Positions 11,963-21,182 of a stretch of 64,000 bases of DNA are shown in pieces. Position numbers and translations under genes: made by a program. Position 1 is the first letter of the stretch. Every line of letters begins with the position of its first letter. The DNA comes from Olsenella sp. An270 (lineage in GTDB: Bacteria > Actinomycetota > Coriobacteriia > Coriobacteriales > Atopobiaceae): contig NZ_NFJF01000002.1 in NCBI RefSeq assembly GCF_002159735.1, forward strand, positions 124,001 through 188,000. The letters run 5' to 3'. A model generated the notes under the pieces. It searched no databases, was not told the DNA's origin, and was given only the letters and a program-made list of their open reading frames with translations.

Positions 11963-12083
11963 GTTTTGGGCAACAAGTTTGATGCTGCGCCGCGAAGCAG
12001 GAACTTTTGCATAAGCGATGTTGCCCACAACAGGGGAGAAAGTGGCGTACGGGCCGCGAAACATAAATCATTTGCCCCAAAAC
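11963..12083. repeat. Inverted repeat GTTTTGGG(G)CAA with an internal extra unit
   Basis: GTTTTGGGCAACAAGTTTGATG-like sequence at 11963-11984 faces two inverted copies: 12010-12031 (CATAAGCGA...GCCCACAAC) and 12062-12083 (CATAAATCA...GCCCCAAAAC). Each unit is 22 bp and the two inverted copies start 52 bp apart. The array lies upstream of the ABC exporter operon, whose likely -10 (TATAAC) is at 12194-12199. Confidence 0.65.
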
Positions 12084-12226
12084 AGCGGGGTACGTCTCGA
12101 AAACGGCCACCCCGCGTGCACGCGCGGGCCGAAAACCCAAAACCTTTGGTTTCGTGCCAGCGCCGCCGCCCGCGCGGGTCGCGCCCGTTGCGCTATAACG
12201 GTGCAAGGCGACGGTAAGGGGGCGGC

Positions 12227-13966
12227 TTGGACGGCGTGCGCCTCATAGCGCGGTTTCTGGGTCCGTATCGGCGGGACTTCCTGCTGGCCGTGCTCTGCGT
12301 CGCCGCTGAGACCTCGCTCGAGCTCTTCATCCCGATTCTCATGGCGCAGGTCGTGGATCAGGGCATCATGGCCGCTGACCTGCACGTTGTTCTCACCAAC
12401 GGCGCGCTCATGCTCCTCTGCGCGGCGGCCGCCCTCGCGCTGGGCCTCGCCTACGCGCGCTTCTCGGCCCGCGCCGCGATGGGCCTGGGCGCCAACCTGC
12501 GCGCGGCGGAGTACGCGCACCTCCAGACCTTCTCCTTCGCCAACATCGACGACTTCGAGGGCTCCTCGCTCGTGACCCGCCTCACCACCGACGTCACCGT
12601 CGTGCAGAACGCACTCGTCACGGGCACGCGCCCGCTCGTGCGCGGCCCCTCGGCGCTGGTGGCGGGCATCGTCTACGCCTTCGTGATGTCGCCGGAGCTC
12701 GCCGTGGTGTTCTGCGTGGTCGTGCCGCTGCTCGCCGTTGCCATGCTCAGCGTGGTCGCGCGCGTGGCGCCGCGCTACCGCGTGCTGCAGCGCGCGATGG
12801 ACCAGCTGAACGACGCCCTGCAGGAGGACCTCGCCGCCATCCGCGTGATCAAGGCCTACGTGCGCGAGGGCCACGTCGCCGAGCGCTTCGCCGCCGTGAA
12901 CACGCACCTGGCAGACACCGCCACGCGCACCTTCCGCACCGCGGTCCTGAACGTCCCGATCCTCCAGGGCGCCATGTACGCGACCAGCGTGGCCATCCTG
13001 CTCTTTGGCGGGCAGATGATCCTTGCCGGCACGCTCACCGTGGGCGCGTTCACGGGCTTCATGAGCTACGTACTGCAGATCGTGAACTCGCTGATGATGA
13101 TCTCCAACGTCTTCCTCATGCTCGCCCGCGCCGTGACCAGCGTGGAGCGCGTGAGCGAGGTGTTGGACGAGAGGCCCACGCTCACCTCCCCTCCGGACGC
13201 GCTCGCGGACGTGGCGGACGGCTCGGTCGTCTTCGATCACGTGTGCTTCAAGTACGCATCAGATGCCGAGAAGAACGTGCTCTCGGACGTCTGCCTGGAC
13301 ATTGCGGCCGGCTCCACCGTGGGCGTGCTCGGCGGCACGGGCTCGGGCAAGACCACGCTCGTACAGCTCATCGCGCGCCTCTATGACGTGACCGCGGGCG
13401 CGGTGCGGGTGGGCGGCCACGACGTGCGCGCCTACGACCTGGCCGCGCTGCGCGACGCCGTTGCGGTGGTGCTGCAGAAGAACGTGCTGTTCTCCGGCAC
13501 GGTGCGCGAGAACCTGGCCTGGGGAGACGCGGACGCCACCGACGAGCAGATGCTCGAGGCGTGCCGGCTCGCCCGCGCGGACGAGTTCCTGGAGCGCATC
13601 GGCGGGCTGGACGGCCTGCTCGGCCAGGGCGGCGCCGGCGTCTCAGGCGGTCAGCGGCAGCGCCTCTGCATCGCACGTGCCCTGCTCAAGCACCCGCGCG
13701 TGCTCATCCTGGACGACTCCACGAGCGCCGTGGACATGGCCACGGACGCCGCGATCCGCGAGAACCTGGCGCGCCTCGCGGGTGTCACCAAGATCGTGAT
13801 CGCGCAGCGCGTGGCGTCCGTGATGGACGCCGACAAGATCGTGGTGCTCGACGACGGGCGCGTCCACGCGTGCGGCACGCACGAGGAGCTTCTCGCTATC
13901 GACCCCATCTACCAGGAGATCTACGAGTCGCAGGTGGGATCTGGAATCAGCGGGGAGGTGGCCTAG
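12227..13966 (+). CDS. ABC exporter half-transporter, degenerate-site subunit
   Basis: A 579-residue protein with an N-terminal six-helix membrane domain (about 1-310) and a C-terminal ATPase. The ATPase has Walker A GGTGSGKTT, signature SGGQRQR and Walker B LILDDSTSAVD. The catalytic Glu after Walker B is replaced by Asp (LDDS rather than LDEA), as in the non-consensus partner of heterodimeric exporters such as LmrCD, TM287/288 and BmrCD. The TTG start at 12227 follows AAGGGGGC; a GTG at 12236 is an alternative. The stop is immediately followed by the start of the partner gene. The substrate cannot be read from sequence; drugs or peptides are typical. Confidence 0.85.
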   Translation: MDGVRLIARFLGPYRRDFLLAVLCVAAETSLELFIPILMAQVVDQGIMAADLHVVLTNGALMLLCAAAALALGLAYARFSARAAMGLGANLRAAEYAHLQTFSFANIDDFEGSSLVTRLTTDVTVVQNALVTGTRPLVRGPSALVAGIVYAFVMSPELAVVFCVVVPLLAVAMLSVVARVAPRYRVLQRAMDQLNDALQEDLAAIRVIKAYVREGHVAERFAAVNTHLADTATRTFRTAVLNVPILQGAMYATSVAILLFGGQMILAGTLTVGAFTGFMSYVLQIVNSLMMISNVFLMLARAVTSVERVSEVLDERPTLTSPPDALADVADGSVVFDHVCFKYASDAEKNVLSDVCLDIAAGSTVGVLGGTGSGKTTLVQLIARLYDVTAGAVRVGGHDVRAYDLAALRDAVAVVLQKNVLFSGTVRENLAWGDADATDEQMLEACRLARADEFLERIGGLDGLLGQGGAGVSGGQRQRLCIARALLKHPRVLILDDSTSAVDMATDAAIRENLARLAGVTKIVIAQRVASVMDADKIVVLDDGRVHACGTHEELLAIDPIYQEIYESQVGSGISGEVA

Positions 13967-15805
13967 ATGCCCGCCCGCGGAAACGCCGCGCCGTCGCGGC
14001 CGCACGACCTTCTCGCCACGCTGCGCGAGCTCCTGTCCTACATGAGCCACGCCCGCTGGCTCATGCTCGCGGTGGCCGTGCTCGTCACGCTGGCGGGCTT
14101 GGCCAACCTGCTCGGCACGTACATGATCAAGCCCGTGGTGAACGCCGTGGGGGAGGGCGACCAGGCGGCGTTTGCCCGCGGCGTGGCGCTGGCGGCCGTG
14201 ATCTACGTGGTGGGCGTGGCGTCGGCCGCGGGCTACACGCAGCTCATGGTGCGCGCGGCGCAGCGCGTGGTCCTTGACGTCCGCCGCGACCTCTTCGCGC
14301 ACATCGAGCGGCTGCCGCTCTCGTTCTTCGACCGGGCGCGCCACGGTGACGTGATGAGCTACTTCACCAACGACGTGGACACGGTCTCCGAGGCCCTCAA
14401 CAACAGCTTCGCCAACCTCGTGCAGGCGGCGGTGCAGATCGTGGGCACGCTCGTGCTGCTTCTGGTGCTGGATTGGCGCCTCACGCTGATCACGATTGCG
14501 TGCGACGCGGCGATCGCGCTCTACGTGCGGTTCTCGGGCGGGCGCAGCAGCCGGTTCTTCTCGCGCCAGCAGGCCGAGCTCGCCGGGCTCGACGGCTACG
14601 TGGAGGAGATGATCGCCGGGCAGAAGGTCGTGAAGGTCTTCAACCACGAGGATGCCAACCTGGCACGCTTCTCCGAGCTCAACGAGCGCCTGCGCGCGGC
14701 GGGCACCACGGCGCAGTCCTACGCGGCTACGATGGTGCCGGTGACGGTGTGCGTGGGCTACGTGAACTACGCGATCGTGTGCGTGCTGGGTGCGCTCCTC
14801 GCCGTGCGCGGGCTCACGGACGTGGGCTCGCTGGCGAGCTATCTGGTCTTCGTGCGGCAGGCGGCCGCGCCGCTCAACCAGTTCACGCAGCAGGGGAACT
14901 TCCTGCTCACGGCCCTTGCGGGTGCGGAGCGGATCTTCTCGGTCATGCGCATTGAGCCCGAGGTGGACGAGGGGGAGGTGCGCCTCGTGCACGCAGACGA
15001 CGTGGAGGCCGCCCGTGCCGCCGCCGGTGCCGCGGGCTGGGCGTGGGAGATCTGCGGAGAGCACGTGCCGCTCCAGGGCGACGTGCAGTTCTACCACGTG
15101 GACTTTGGCTACGAGGAGGGGCAGACCGTGCTTGCGGACCTCTCGCTCTACGCCAAGCCGGGCCAGAAGATCGCGTTCGTGGGCTCCACGGGCGCGGGCA
15201 AGACCACGATCACCAACCTCATCAACCGCTTCTACGAGGTGCGCTCCGGCGTGATCACCTACGACGGCATCGACGTGCGCGACATCGAGAAGGCGTCCCT
15301 GCGCCGGTCGCTGGGCATCGTGCTGCAGGACACGCATCTCTTTGCGGGGACGATCGCGGACAACATCCGCTTCGGCAAGCTGGACGCAACCGACGAGGAG
15401 GTGCGCGCGGCGGCTCGGCTGGCCTGCGCGGACGGCTTCATCTCGCGCCTGCCGCGCGGCTACGACACGCCCGTGGTGGCAGACGGCGCGAACCTCTCCC
15501 AGGGCCAGCGGCAGCTCCTGGCCATCGCGCGGGCGGCCGTGGCGGACCCGCCGGTGCTGATCCTCGACGAGGCCACCTCCAGCATCGACACCCGCACCGA
15601 GGCGCTCATCCAGCGCGGCATGGACGCCCTCATGGCGGGGCGCACGGTCTTCGTGATCGCGCACCGGCTCTCCACCGTGCGCAACGCCGACGCAATCATG
15701 GTCCTGGAGCACGGTCGGATCGTGGAGCGGGGCACGCATGAGGAGCTTCTCGCCCAACGCGGCGAGTACTGGCAGCTCTGGACCGGTGCCAAGGAGCTGG
15801 ACTAG
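13967..15805 (+). CDS. ABC exporter half-transporter, consensus-site subunit
   Basis: A 612-residue ABC exporter half with a membrane domain (about 15-330) and ATPase: Walker A GSTGAGKTT, signature LSQGQRQLLAIARA, Walker B LILDEATSSID with the catalytic Glu intact, and the switch His in VIAHRLSTV. It starts one base after the stop of the preceding gene. The two proteins should form a heterodimer in which this half provides the catalytically competent Walker B. A 25-residue insert (about 340-375, EAARAAAGAAGWAWEICGEH) precedes the ATPase core. Confidence 0.88.
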   Translation: MPARGNAAPSRPHDLLATLRELLSYMSHARWLMLAVAVLVTLAGLANLLGTYMIKPVVNAVGEGDQAAFARGVALAAVIYVVGVASAAGYTQLMVRAAQRVVLDVRRDLFAHIERLPLSFFDRARHGDVMSYFTNDVDTVSEALNNSFANLVQAAVQIVGTLVLLLVLDWRLTLITIACDAAIALYVRFSGGRSSRFFSRQQAELAGLDGYVEEMIAGQKVVKVFNHEDANLARFSELNERLRAAGTTAQSYAATMVPVTVCVGYVNYAIVCVLGALLAVRGLTDVGSLASYLVFVRQAAAPLNQFTQQGNFLLTALAGAERIFSVMRIEPEVDEGEVRLVHADDVEAARAAAGAAGWAWEICGEHVPLQGDVQFYHVDFGYEEGQTVLADLSLYAKPGQKIAFVGSTGAGKTTITNLINRFYEVRSGVITYDGIDVRDIEKASLRRSLGIVLQDTHLFAGTIADNIRFGKLDATDEEVRAAARLACADGFISRLPRGYDTPVVADGANLSQGQRQLLAIARAAVADPPVLILDEATSSIDTRTEALIQRGMDALMAGRTVFVIAHRLSTVRNADAIMVLEHGRIVERGTHEELLAQRGEYWQLWTGAKELD

Positions 15806-15820
15806 GCCGGGCTACTCCGC

Positions 15821-15886
15821 CCGACCATACACACCCCACCAAAATGACGGCATAATGGGGCGAAACGGGGTAGGTGTGTATGGTCG
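15821..15886. repeat. Palindromic element, CCGACCATACACACC family, copy 1
   Basis: CCGACCATACACACCCCACC is mirrored by GGTAGGTGTGTATGGTCG with about 28 bp between. Flanking CTACTC (15812) and GAGTAG (15891) extend the palindrome. The same element recurs at 55806-55872 with the same arms and a similar centre. It lies between the ABC exporter and the flavin reductase gene. Confidence 0.85.
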
Positions 15887-15914
15887 ACCCGAGTAGACAG
15901 TCAGGGAGGCGTGC

Positions 15915-16505
15915 GTGGCAAAGCAGGTCTGGAAGGGCGGCAACATGCTCTACCCGCTGCCCGCGGTGATGGTGAGCTGCGCGAACGAGGCGGGCGAGAA
16001 GGACATCGTCACGGTCGCGTGGGCCGGTACCGTCTGCACCAACCCGCCCATGCTCTCGATTTCCCTGCGCCCGGAGCGGCATAGCTACCACATCATCCGT
16101 GAGTCCGGCGAGTTCGTGGTGAACCTCGTGACGGCACGGCTCCAGCGCGCCTGCGACTGGTGCGGCGTGCGCTCGGGCCGTGACTACGACAAGTGGGAGG
16201 AGTGCCGCCTCACGGCCGTGCCGTCGAGCGCGCTCGAGCTCGCGCCCGCGATCGCGGAGAGTCCGGTGAACATCGAGTGCCGCGTGCGCGACGTGCTGGA
16301 GCTGGGCAGCCACCACCTGTTCCTGGCAGATGTGCTGGCGGTGCAGGTCGAGGAGTCGCTGCTCGATGCGCGCGGCAAGCTGGACCTGGCCCGCGCGAAC
16401 CTCACCGCCTACAGCCACGGCGAGTACTTCGAGCTGGGGCGTCGCCTGGGGAGCTTTGGCTATTCCGTGCGCAAGCGCAAGCCCGGCCCCCGTCGGAGGC
16501 GCTAG
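15915..16505 (+). CDS. Flavin reductase-like FMN-binding protein
   Basis: A 196-residue protein of the flavin reductase-like/FMN-binding split-barrel family: YPLPAVMVSC at the start, then VTVAWAGTVCTNPPMLSISLRPERHSY and GEFVVNLVT. Such proteins bind FMN and reduce flavins or act on small substrates. The GTG start follows GGGAGG by 6 bases. The C-terminus is very basic (RKRKPGPRRRR). The stop overlaps the stop of the convergent flippase gene through a shared CTAG. Confidence 0.85.
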   Translation: MAKQVWKGGNMLYPLPAVMVSCANEAGEKDIVTVAWAGTVCTNPPMLSISLRPERHSYHIIRESGEFVVNLVTARLQRACDWCGVRSGRDYDKWEECRLTAVPSSALELAPAIAESPVNIECRVRDVLELGSHHLFLADVLAVQVEESLLDARGKLDLARANLTAYSHGEYFELGRRLGSFGYSVRKRKPGPRRRR

Positions 16506-17944
16506 TAGCCGCGGCTCATGCGGCGTCGGATGCCAAAGTACTCCATCACGAGCAGCGTGAGCAGGATCGCCATCGAGACGAGCGAGCCCACCACGGCGCC
16601 GGCGAGCCCCGCGAAGTTCACGAGCAACATCGCCACCGGCACTGAGAACGCGAAGGCGATGAGGTAGAGCTTGGAGACGTCGCCCTGTGCGCGCAGCACC
16701 GTGACGATCTGGTAGAGGAAGTCGATGCAGGCGCACACGCCGCCCGTGCCCACCATCACCAGGCAGAGGCCGCGGAACCGCTCGAAGTCCAGGCCGTACA
16801 TGACGCTCATGAGCGGGATGCCGAGCGTGCCCATGAAGAGCGCCATCGCACCCGTGACCAGCGCGATCACACCCACCATGGCGAGCACCAGAAGGTCGAA
16901 GCGGCGGTGCTTCTCGGGGTCGTCCCAGATGCGCGCCAGACGTACGAGCTGCGGCTTGTAGATGAACCCCGCCACCATGAGGATCGAGTGCGCGGGGAAG
17001 TACATCGCGTTGTAGTAGAGCTGGTTGTCGTAGGAGAGGACGCCCTCCATCGCGAACTTGGGCACCGAGTCGATCAGGTTGTAGAGGAAGAGCGCCACGA
17101 AGAGCGGGAAGCACTCCACGAAGAGCTCCTTCACGCCGCGCAGCGTGGCCGGCATGCTCTTCTCGGTCTCGAAGTAGGCGAGCGGCACGGTGAGGACCAC
17201 GAGCGACGCCACGGCGCCCACGGCCATGCCAAAGCTCGCCATCGCCAGGTTGCGCGTCACGAGCAGCACGAGCGAGAAGGCCACGAGCCCCAGCACGCAG
17301 CGGGCCGCCTGCGAGAGGCCGGCGAGGTAGAGCTTGTCCTTCTGCTGGAGGCGCCCCTCGTAGACGTCGGCGAGGCCGTCGACCGCGCGAAACACGAGCA
17401 CGCCCATGCAGATGGAGAACATGTATCCGTCGTAGCCGCGGAACTGGCACCACATCCAGCCCACGAGCAGCATGGCCGCGCAGGTGACAAAGCGGTTGAC
17501 CTGGTAGTCCAGGAAGGAGCGCATATCGTCCAGGTCGGAGACCTGGTAGGTGCGCACGCCGTAGTTGGCCAGGAACAGAAGCAGCGTGCCCACGGTGAAG
17601 GCCATCGAGAACAGGCCCGCCTGCTCGGCGCCGACGAGCCACGTGGCGACCATCGTGAGCAGCGGGAAGAGCATGCCCCACGCTGCCTGGCCGATCGTGT
17701 TGCAGATGTAGTCGCGCTTGGTCTGGTGCGCGAGGTACTGCTCGGTCTGCTCGGAGAACTTTCCGCCAAAGACCGCGGTGATGAGCCTGTTCCACCAGTC
17801 GTTGACTATCCGGGCGAGAAACGCCTCGCGCTCGCGCGGCTGGCGCTCGCGGCGTGGCTTGCGCGGCGACACCCCGTAGCGCGGCGTGCGCGGGGTCTGG
17901 GGCGCCGTGACGACGGCCTTGGTCCTCTTGAACGGGTTCTGCAT
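16502..17944 (-). CDS. Polysaccharide/lipid flippase-like membrane protein (MOP superfamily)
   Basis: A 480-residue protein with a basic N-terminal cytoplasmic tail of about 60 residues (KPRRERQPREREAF) and about 12 predicted helices. It resembles Wzx/oligosaccharide flippases of the MOP superfamily (NTIGQAAWGMLFPLLTMVAT, SVPKFAMEG, FPAHSILMVAGFIYKPQLVRLA). It probably moves a lipid-linked sugar across the membrane. No glycosyltransferase lies beside it, so the substrate is unknown. ATG 17944 follows GGAGAG by 7 bases. Confidence 0.7.
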   Translation of the reverse strand: MQNPFKRTKAVVTAPQTPRTPRYGVSPRKPRRERQPREREAFLARIVNDWWNRLITAVFGGKFSEQTEQYLAHQTKRDYICNTIGQAAWGMLFPLLTMVATWLVGAEQAGLFSMAFTVGTLLLFLANYGVRTYQVSDLDDMRSFLDYQVNRFVTCAAMLLVGWMWCQFRGYDGYMFSICMGVLVFRAVDGLADVYEGRLQQKDKLYLAGLSQAARCVLGLVAFSLVLLVTRNLAMASFGMAVGAVASLVVLTVPLAYFETEKSMPATLRGVKELFVECFPLFVALFLYNLIDSVPKFAMEGVLSYDNQLYYNAMYFPAHSILMVAGFIYKPQLVRLARIWDDPEKHRRFDLLVLAMVGVIALVTGAMALFMGTLGIPLMSVMYGLDFERFRGLCLVMVGTGGVCACIDFLYQIVTVLRAQGDVSKLYLIAFAFSVPVAMLLVNFAGLAGAVVGSLVSMAILLTLLVMEYFGIRRRMSRGY

Positions 17945-18003
17945 GCGCGGTCTCTCCGGTTGACGTTCTTCTCGGCTCCTGATTGTACCGCCGTGAGACG
18001 ATG

Positions 18004-18224
18004 TCTAGGAAATCGAGAGGTTGGCATGGCGGCATCTGGGAATTGCCGAGCTTGTCTCGGCGCAGGGCCGGGATGAGCGCATCTGCGGAGAAAAACTCTA
18101 GGAAACAGGGGCCTTGTACCGCTGCAGTCTAGAAATTTGCGCCCTTGTCGCTCGCCACGGACGCCTGCTGCGACAAGGGCGCGTTTTCCTAGATCGCGTC
18201 ATGACAAGGTCGGCGATTCCTAGA
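18004..18224. repeat. 31-bp-period array of 22-bp units, locus 1
   Basis: Units follow TCTAGGAA-N6-CCCTTGTC. Direct copies start at 18097 and 18128; inverted copies start at 18172 and 18203. A decayed direct copy at 18004 keeps TCTAGGAA and sits exactly 93 bp (3 x 31) before 18097. The array fills the 403-bp space between the divergent flippase and PEP carboxylase genes; no gene is seen there. Confidence 0.85.
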
Positions 18225-18347
18225 AGGGCAGCCGGGGCCCGACGTGAACATCGCGTTTCTCGCGTGGGTCTTTCTTGAGGGGGATTCATCGGGGGAGGCA
18301 GCTTTGGGTATCGTATGGGTGACCACACGTCCAAAAAAGGAGCAACG

Positions 18348-21050
18348 TTGGCCGAGAAGAACGTGCAGGCGCCTGTCGCCACCGATATCATGCCCGCCCT
18401 CAACGTCCCCGAGAGCATCGCCGAGAACCTGGACCTGTTCCTGCGGCTCGTGCGCAAGGTGCTCGAGGAGTTTGACCCGGGGCTGCTCGAGACCTTTGAC
18501 GTCCTGCTCTCGGACGCCTTCCGCGCCAACGCCGACGAGGCGGCCGAGACGCCCGATGAGCGTGCGGCCTTCGACGAGCTCGAGCGCACCATCGACGGCC
18601 TCGACGAGCGCAGCGCCACGCTGCTCATGCGCGCCTTCGTCGCCTACTTCCACCTGGCTAACATCTGCGAGGAGCACTACCGCGTGACCTCGCTGCGCGA
18701 GCGCGAGGGCGCGGTCGACCCCGCCGCCGACGCGGACCCGATCAACGACCTCACAGTGGCCTACCGTCGTCTCGTCGACGAGTGCGGCCGCGCCAAGGCG
18801 GCGGCGCTGCTCCAGCGCCTGGAGTTCCGCCCGGTCTTCACCGCCCACCCCACCGAGGCGCGCCGCAAGGCCGTCGAGGGCAAGATTCGGCGCATCTCTG
18901 AGCTCCTGGCCGAGCGCTCCCACCTGGCGGGCCTCGCGCTCGGCGAGAACGAGCGGCGCCTCCTGCAGGAGATCGACGCCCTCCTGCGCACCTCCCCGAT
19001 CGCGCACAAGAAGCCGACGCCCGTCGAGGAGGCCGACACGATCGTCGACATCTTCGACAACACCCTCTTTGACATGGTGCCGGACGTCTACCGTCGCTTC
19101 GACGACTGGGAGCTCGGCGAGCTCGCGGGGACCGTGTCGCCCGTCTGCCCCGCGTTCTTCCATCCCGGAAGCTGGATCGGCTCCGACCGCGACGGCAACC
19201 CCAACGTGACCGCCCGCGTGAGCCGCGCCGTGGCCGAGAAGTTCCGCGTGCACGTGATCGAGCGCCTGGCCGACGCCACGCAGACCTGCGGGCGCAACCT
19301 CACGCTCGACGCCGTGTCCACGCCGCCGTCCGACGAGCTGGTCAACCTCTGGAACCACCAGGTCGAGATGAGCGAGGAGCTCACGGCCCGCGCCCTCGGC
19401 ATCTCCGCGAGCGAGCTGCACCGCGCGGCCATGCTCGTCATTGCCGAGCGCCTGCGCGCCACCGTGGGGCGTACCGCCGACGTCATGTACCGCTGTGCGG
19501 ACGACTACATTGCCGACCTGCGCGTCGTCCAGGACTCGCTCGCCCGCGCCGGCGCCGTCCGCGCGGCGTACGGACCGGTGCAGCGCCTCGTCTGGCAGGC
19601 GCAGACCTTTGGCTTCCACCTCGTGGAGATGGAGTTCCGCCAGCACTCGCTCGTGCACGCCCGCGCGCTCGAGGACATCCGCGAGCACGGGCGCTGGGGC
19701 GAGCGGGGCGAGCTCGCGCCCATGACGCGCGAGGTCCTGGACACGTTCCGCGCCATCTCGCAGATCCAGCGCAAGAACGGCGTCGACGCGGCGCGCCGCT
19801 ACATCATCTCGTTCACCCGCTCGGCCGAGGACGTCGCCAACGTCTACGAGCTGGCGCACCTCGCCTTCGCGCACGAGGCCGACGTCCCCGTGCTCGACGT
19901 CATCCCGCTCTTCGAGCAGGCCGTCGACCTCGAACGCGCCACCGAGACGCTCGACCAGATCGTGCGCCTGCCGGAGGTCCAGCGCCGCCTCGCCCAGACG
20001 GGCCGCCGTCTCGAGGTCATGCTCGGCTACTCCGACTCCTCCAAGGACGTTGGCCCCACCGCCGCCACGCTTGTGCTGCACGAGGCGCAGGCCAGCATCG
20101 CGCGCTGGGCAGAGGCGCATGACATCGACCTCGTCCTCATGCACGGCCGCGGCGGCGCGGTCGGCCGCGGCGGCGGTCCCGCCAACCGCGCGGTCCTCTC
20201 CCAGCCCGCTGGCTCCGTGAACGGCCGCTTCAAGCTCACCGAGCAGGGCGAGGTCATCTTCGCGCGCTACGGCAACCCCACGCTGGCGCGCCGCCACGTG
20301 GAGTCGGTCGCGGGCGCCACGCTCCTCTCGTCTGCCCCCTCGATCGAGCTGCTCAACACCGAGATGACCGAGAAGTACGCGGGCCTCGCGGCGGAGCTCG
20401 ACGCCGCCAGCCGCGAGCGCTATCTCGACCTGCTGCACACCGACGGCTTTGCCTCGTGGTTCTCCACGGTGACTCCGCTCGCCGAGGTGGGCCTCATGCC
20501 CATCGGCTCGCGTCCCGCGAAGCGTGGCCTCGGCGCGACCTCCCTCGACGATCTGCGCGCGATCCCGTGGATCTTCTCGTGGTCCCAGGCGCGCGTGAAC
20601 CTGGCGGCGTGGTACGGCCTCGGCACCGCCTGCGAGCGGGTGGGCGACCTCGACCGGCTCCGCGCCGCCTACGCCGAATGGCCGCTCTTCTCGACGTTCG
20701 TCGACAACGTGGAGATGTCGCTCTCCAAGGTGGACGAGCGCATCGCCCGGCTCTATCTCGCGCTCGCCGACCGCGACGACCTTGCGGCGAAGGTGCTCGA
20801 CGAGATGGAGCTCACGCGTCGCTGGGTGCTCGCGATCGCGGGCGACGAGTGGCCGCTGCAGCACCGGCGCGTGCTCGGCCCCGTCATCCGCATGCGCCTG
20901 CCGTTCGTGAACGTGCTCTCGGTGACGCAGGCGCTCGCCCTGCGCCGCCTGCGCACGGGAGACCTCGAGCCCCAGGAGCGCGACGCGCTCACCTACCTCA
21001 TCCTCTGCACCGTCTCCGGTGTCGCCGCGGGCCTGCAGAACACGGGGTGA
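18348..21050 (+). CDS. ppc: Phosphoenolpyruvate carboxylase
   Basis: A 900-residue enzyme that carboxylates PEP to oxaloacetate to refill the TCA intermediates. Seen: the first active-site block FTAHPTEARR (His near 165), the second block MLGYSDSSKDVGPTAATL, the glycine-rich loop HGRGGAVGRGGGP, and the invariant C-terminus QNTG. The TTG at 18348 lies 6 bases after AAAGGAG. An upstream ATG at 18315 overlaps a likely -10 (TATCGT) and lacks a ribosome site. The gene stands alone; array locus 1 lies in its upstream region. Confidence 0.96.
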   Translation: MAEKNVQAPVATDIMPALNVPESIAENLDLFLRLVRKVLEEFDPGLLETFDVLLSDAFRANADEAAETPDERAAFDELERTIDGLDERSATLLMRAFVAYFHLANICEEHYRVTSLREREGAVDPAADADPINDLTVAYRRLVDECGRAKAAALLQRLEFRPVFTAHPTEARRKAVEGKIRRISELLAERSHLAGLALGENERRLLQEIDALLRTSPIAHKKPTPVEEADTIVDIFDNTLFDMVPDVYRRFDDWELGELAGTVSPVCPAFFHPGSWIGSDRDGNPNVTARVSRAVAEKFRVHVIERLADATQTCGRNLTLDAVSTPPSDELVNLWNHQVEMSEELTARALGISASELHRAAMLVIAERLRATVGRTADVMYRCADDYIADLRVVQDSLARAGAVRAAYGPVQRLVWQAQTFGFHLVEMEFRQHSLVHARALEDIREHGRWGERGELAPMTREVLDTFRAISQIQRKNGVDAARRYIISFTRSAEDVANVYELAHLAFAHEADVPVLDVIPLFEQAVDLERATETLDQIVRLPEVQRRLAQTGRRLEVMLGYSDSSKDVGPTAATLVLHEAQASIARWAEAHDIDLVLMHGRGGAVGRGGGPANRAVLSQPAGSVNGRFKLTEQGEVIFARYGNPTLARRHVESVAGATLLSSAPSIELLNTEMTEKYAGLAAELDAASRERYLDLLHTDGFASWFSTVTPLAEVGLMPIGSRPAKRGLGATSLDDLRAIPWIFSWSQARVNLAAWYGLGTACERVGDLDRLRAAYAEWPLFSTFVDNVEMSLSKVDERIARLYLALADRDDLAAKVLDEMELTRRWVLAIAGDEWPLQHRRVLGPVIRMRLPFVNVLSVTQALALRRLRTGDLEPQERDALTYLILCTVSGVAAGLQNTG

Positions 21051-21078
21051 TGCGGGGAGCGGTGCCACACCCTTAAAA

Positions 21079-21094
21079 GTTTCCTCTATGTAAC
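21079..21094. promoter_or_regulatory. Weak copy of the metal box upstream of feoA
   Basis: GTTTCCTCTATGTAAC fits GTTA-N8-TAAC with one mismatch. It lies about 90 bp before feoA and may be an auxiliary site. Confidence 0.35.
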
Positions 21095-21126
21095 TCAATC
21101 GGCGAACGGTGGTTGCTTCGTCAGAA

Positions 21127-21166
21127 GTTAGTCCTATATTACTTGTGTGAGTTGAAATAGGGTAAC
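21127..21166. promoter_or_regulatory. Two metal-box-like palindromes overlapping the feoA promoter
   Basis: GTTAGTCCTATATTAC (21127-21142) covers a likely -10 TATATT, and GTTGAAATAGGGTAAC (21151-21166) follows. Each matches GTTA-N8-TAAC with one mismatch. Placement over the promoter of ferrous iron transport genes suggests a metal-dependent repressor, most simply of the DtxR/MntR class (inference). Confidence 0.55.
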
Positions 21167-21182
21167 TTCAAGGGAGGCAGTC

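Noticed and set aside
16502-16505. CTAG shared by convergent stop codons, also at 43831-43834
   Set aside because: Four-base overlaps of convergent TAG stops arise easily in compact genomes and need no special explanation.
18189-21098. A 969-residue open frame antisense to PEP carboxylase
   Set aside because: The sense strand has all PEP carboxylase motifs; the antisense translation has no domain and a composition typical of GC-rich shadows.
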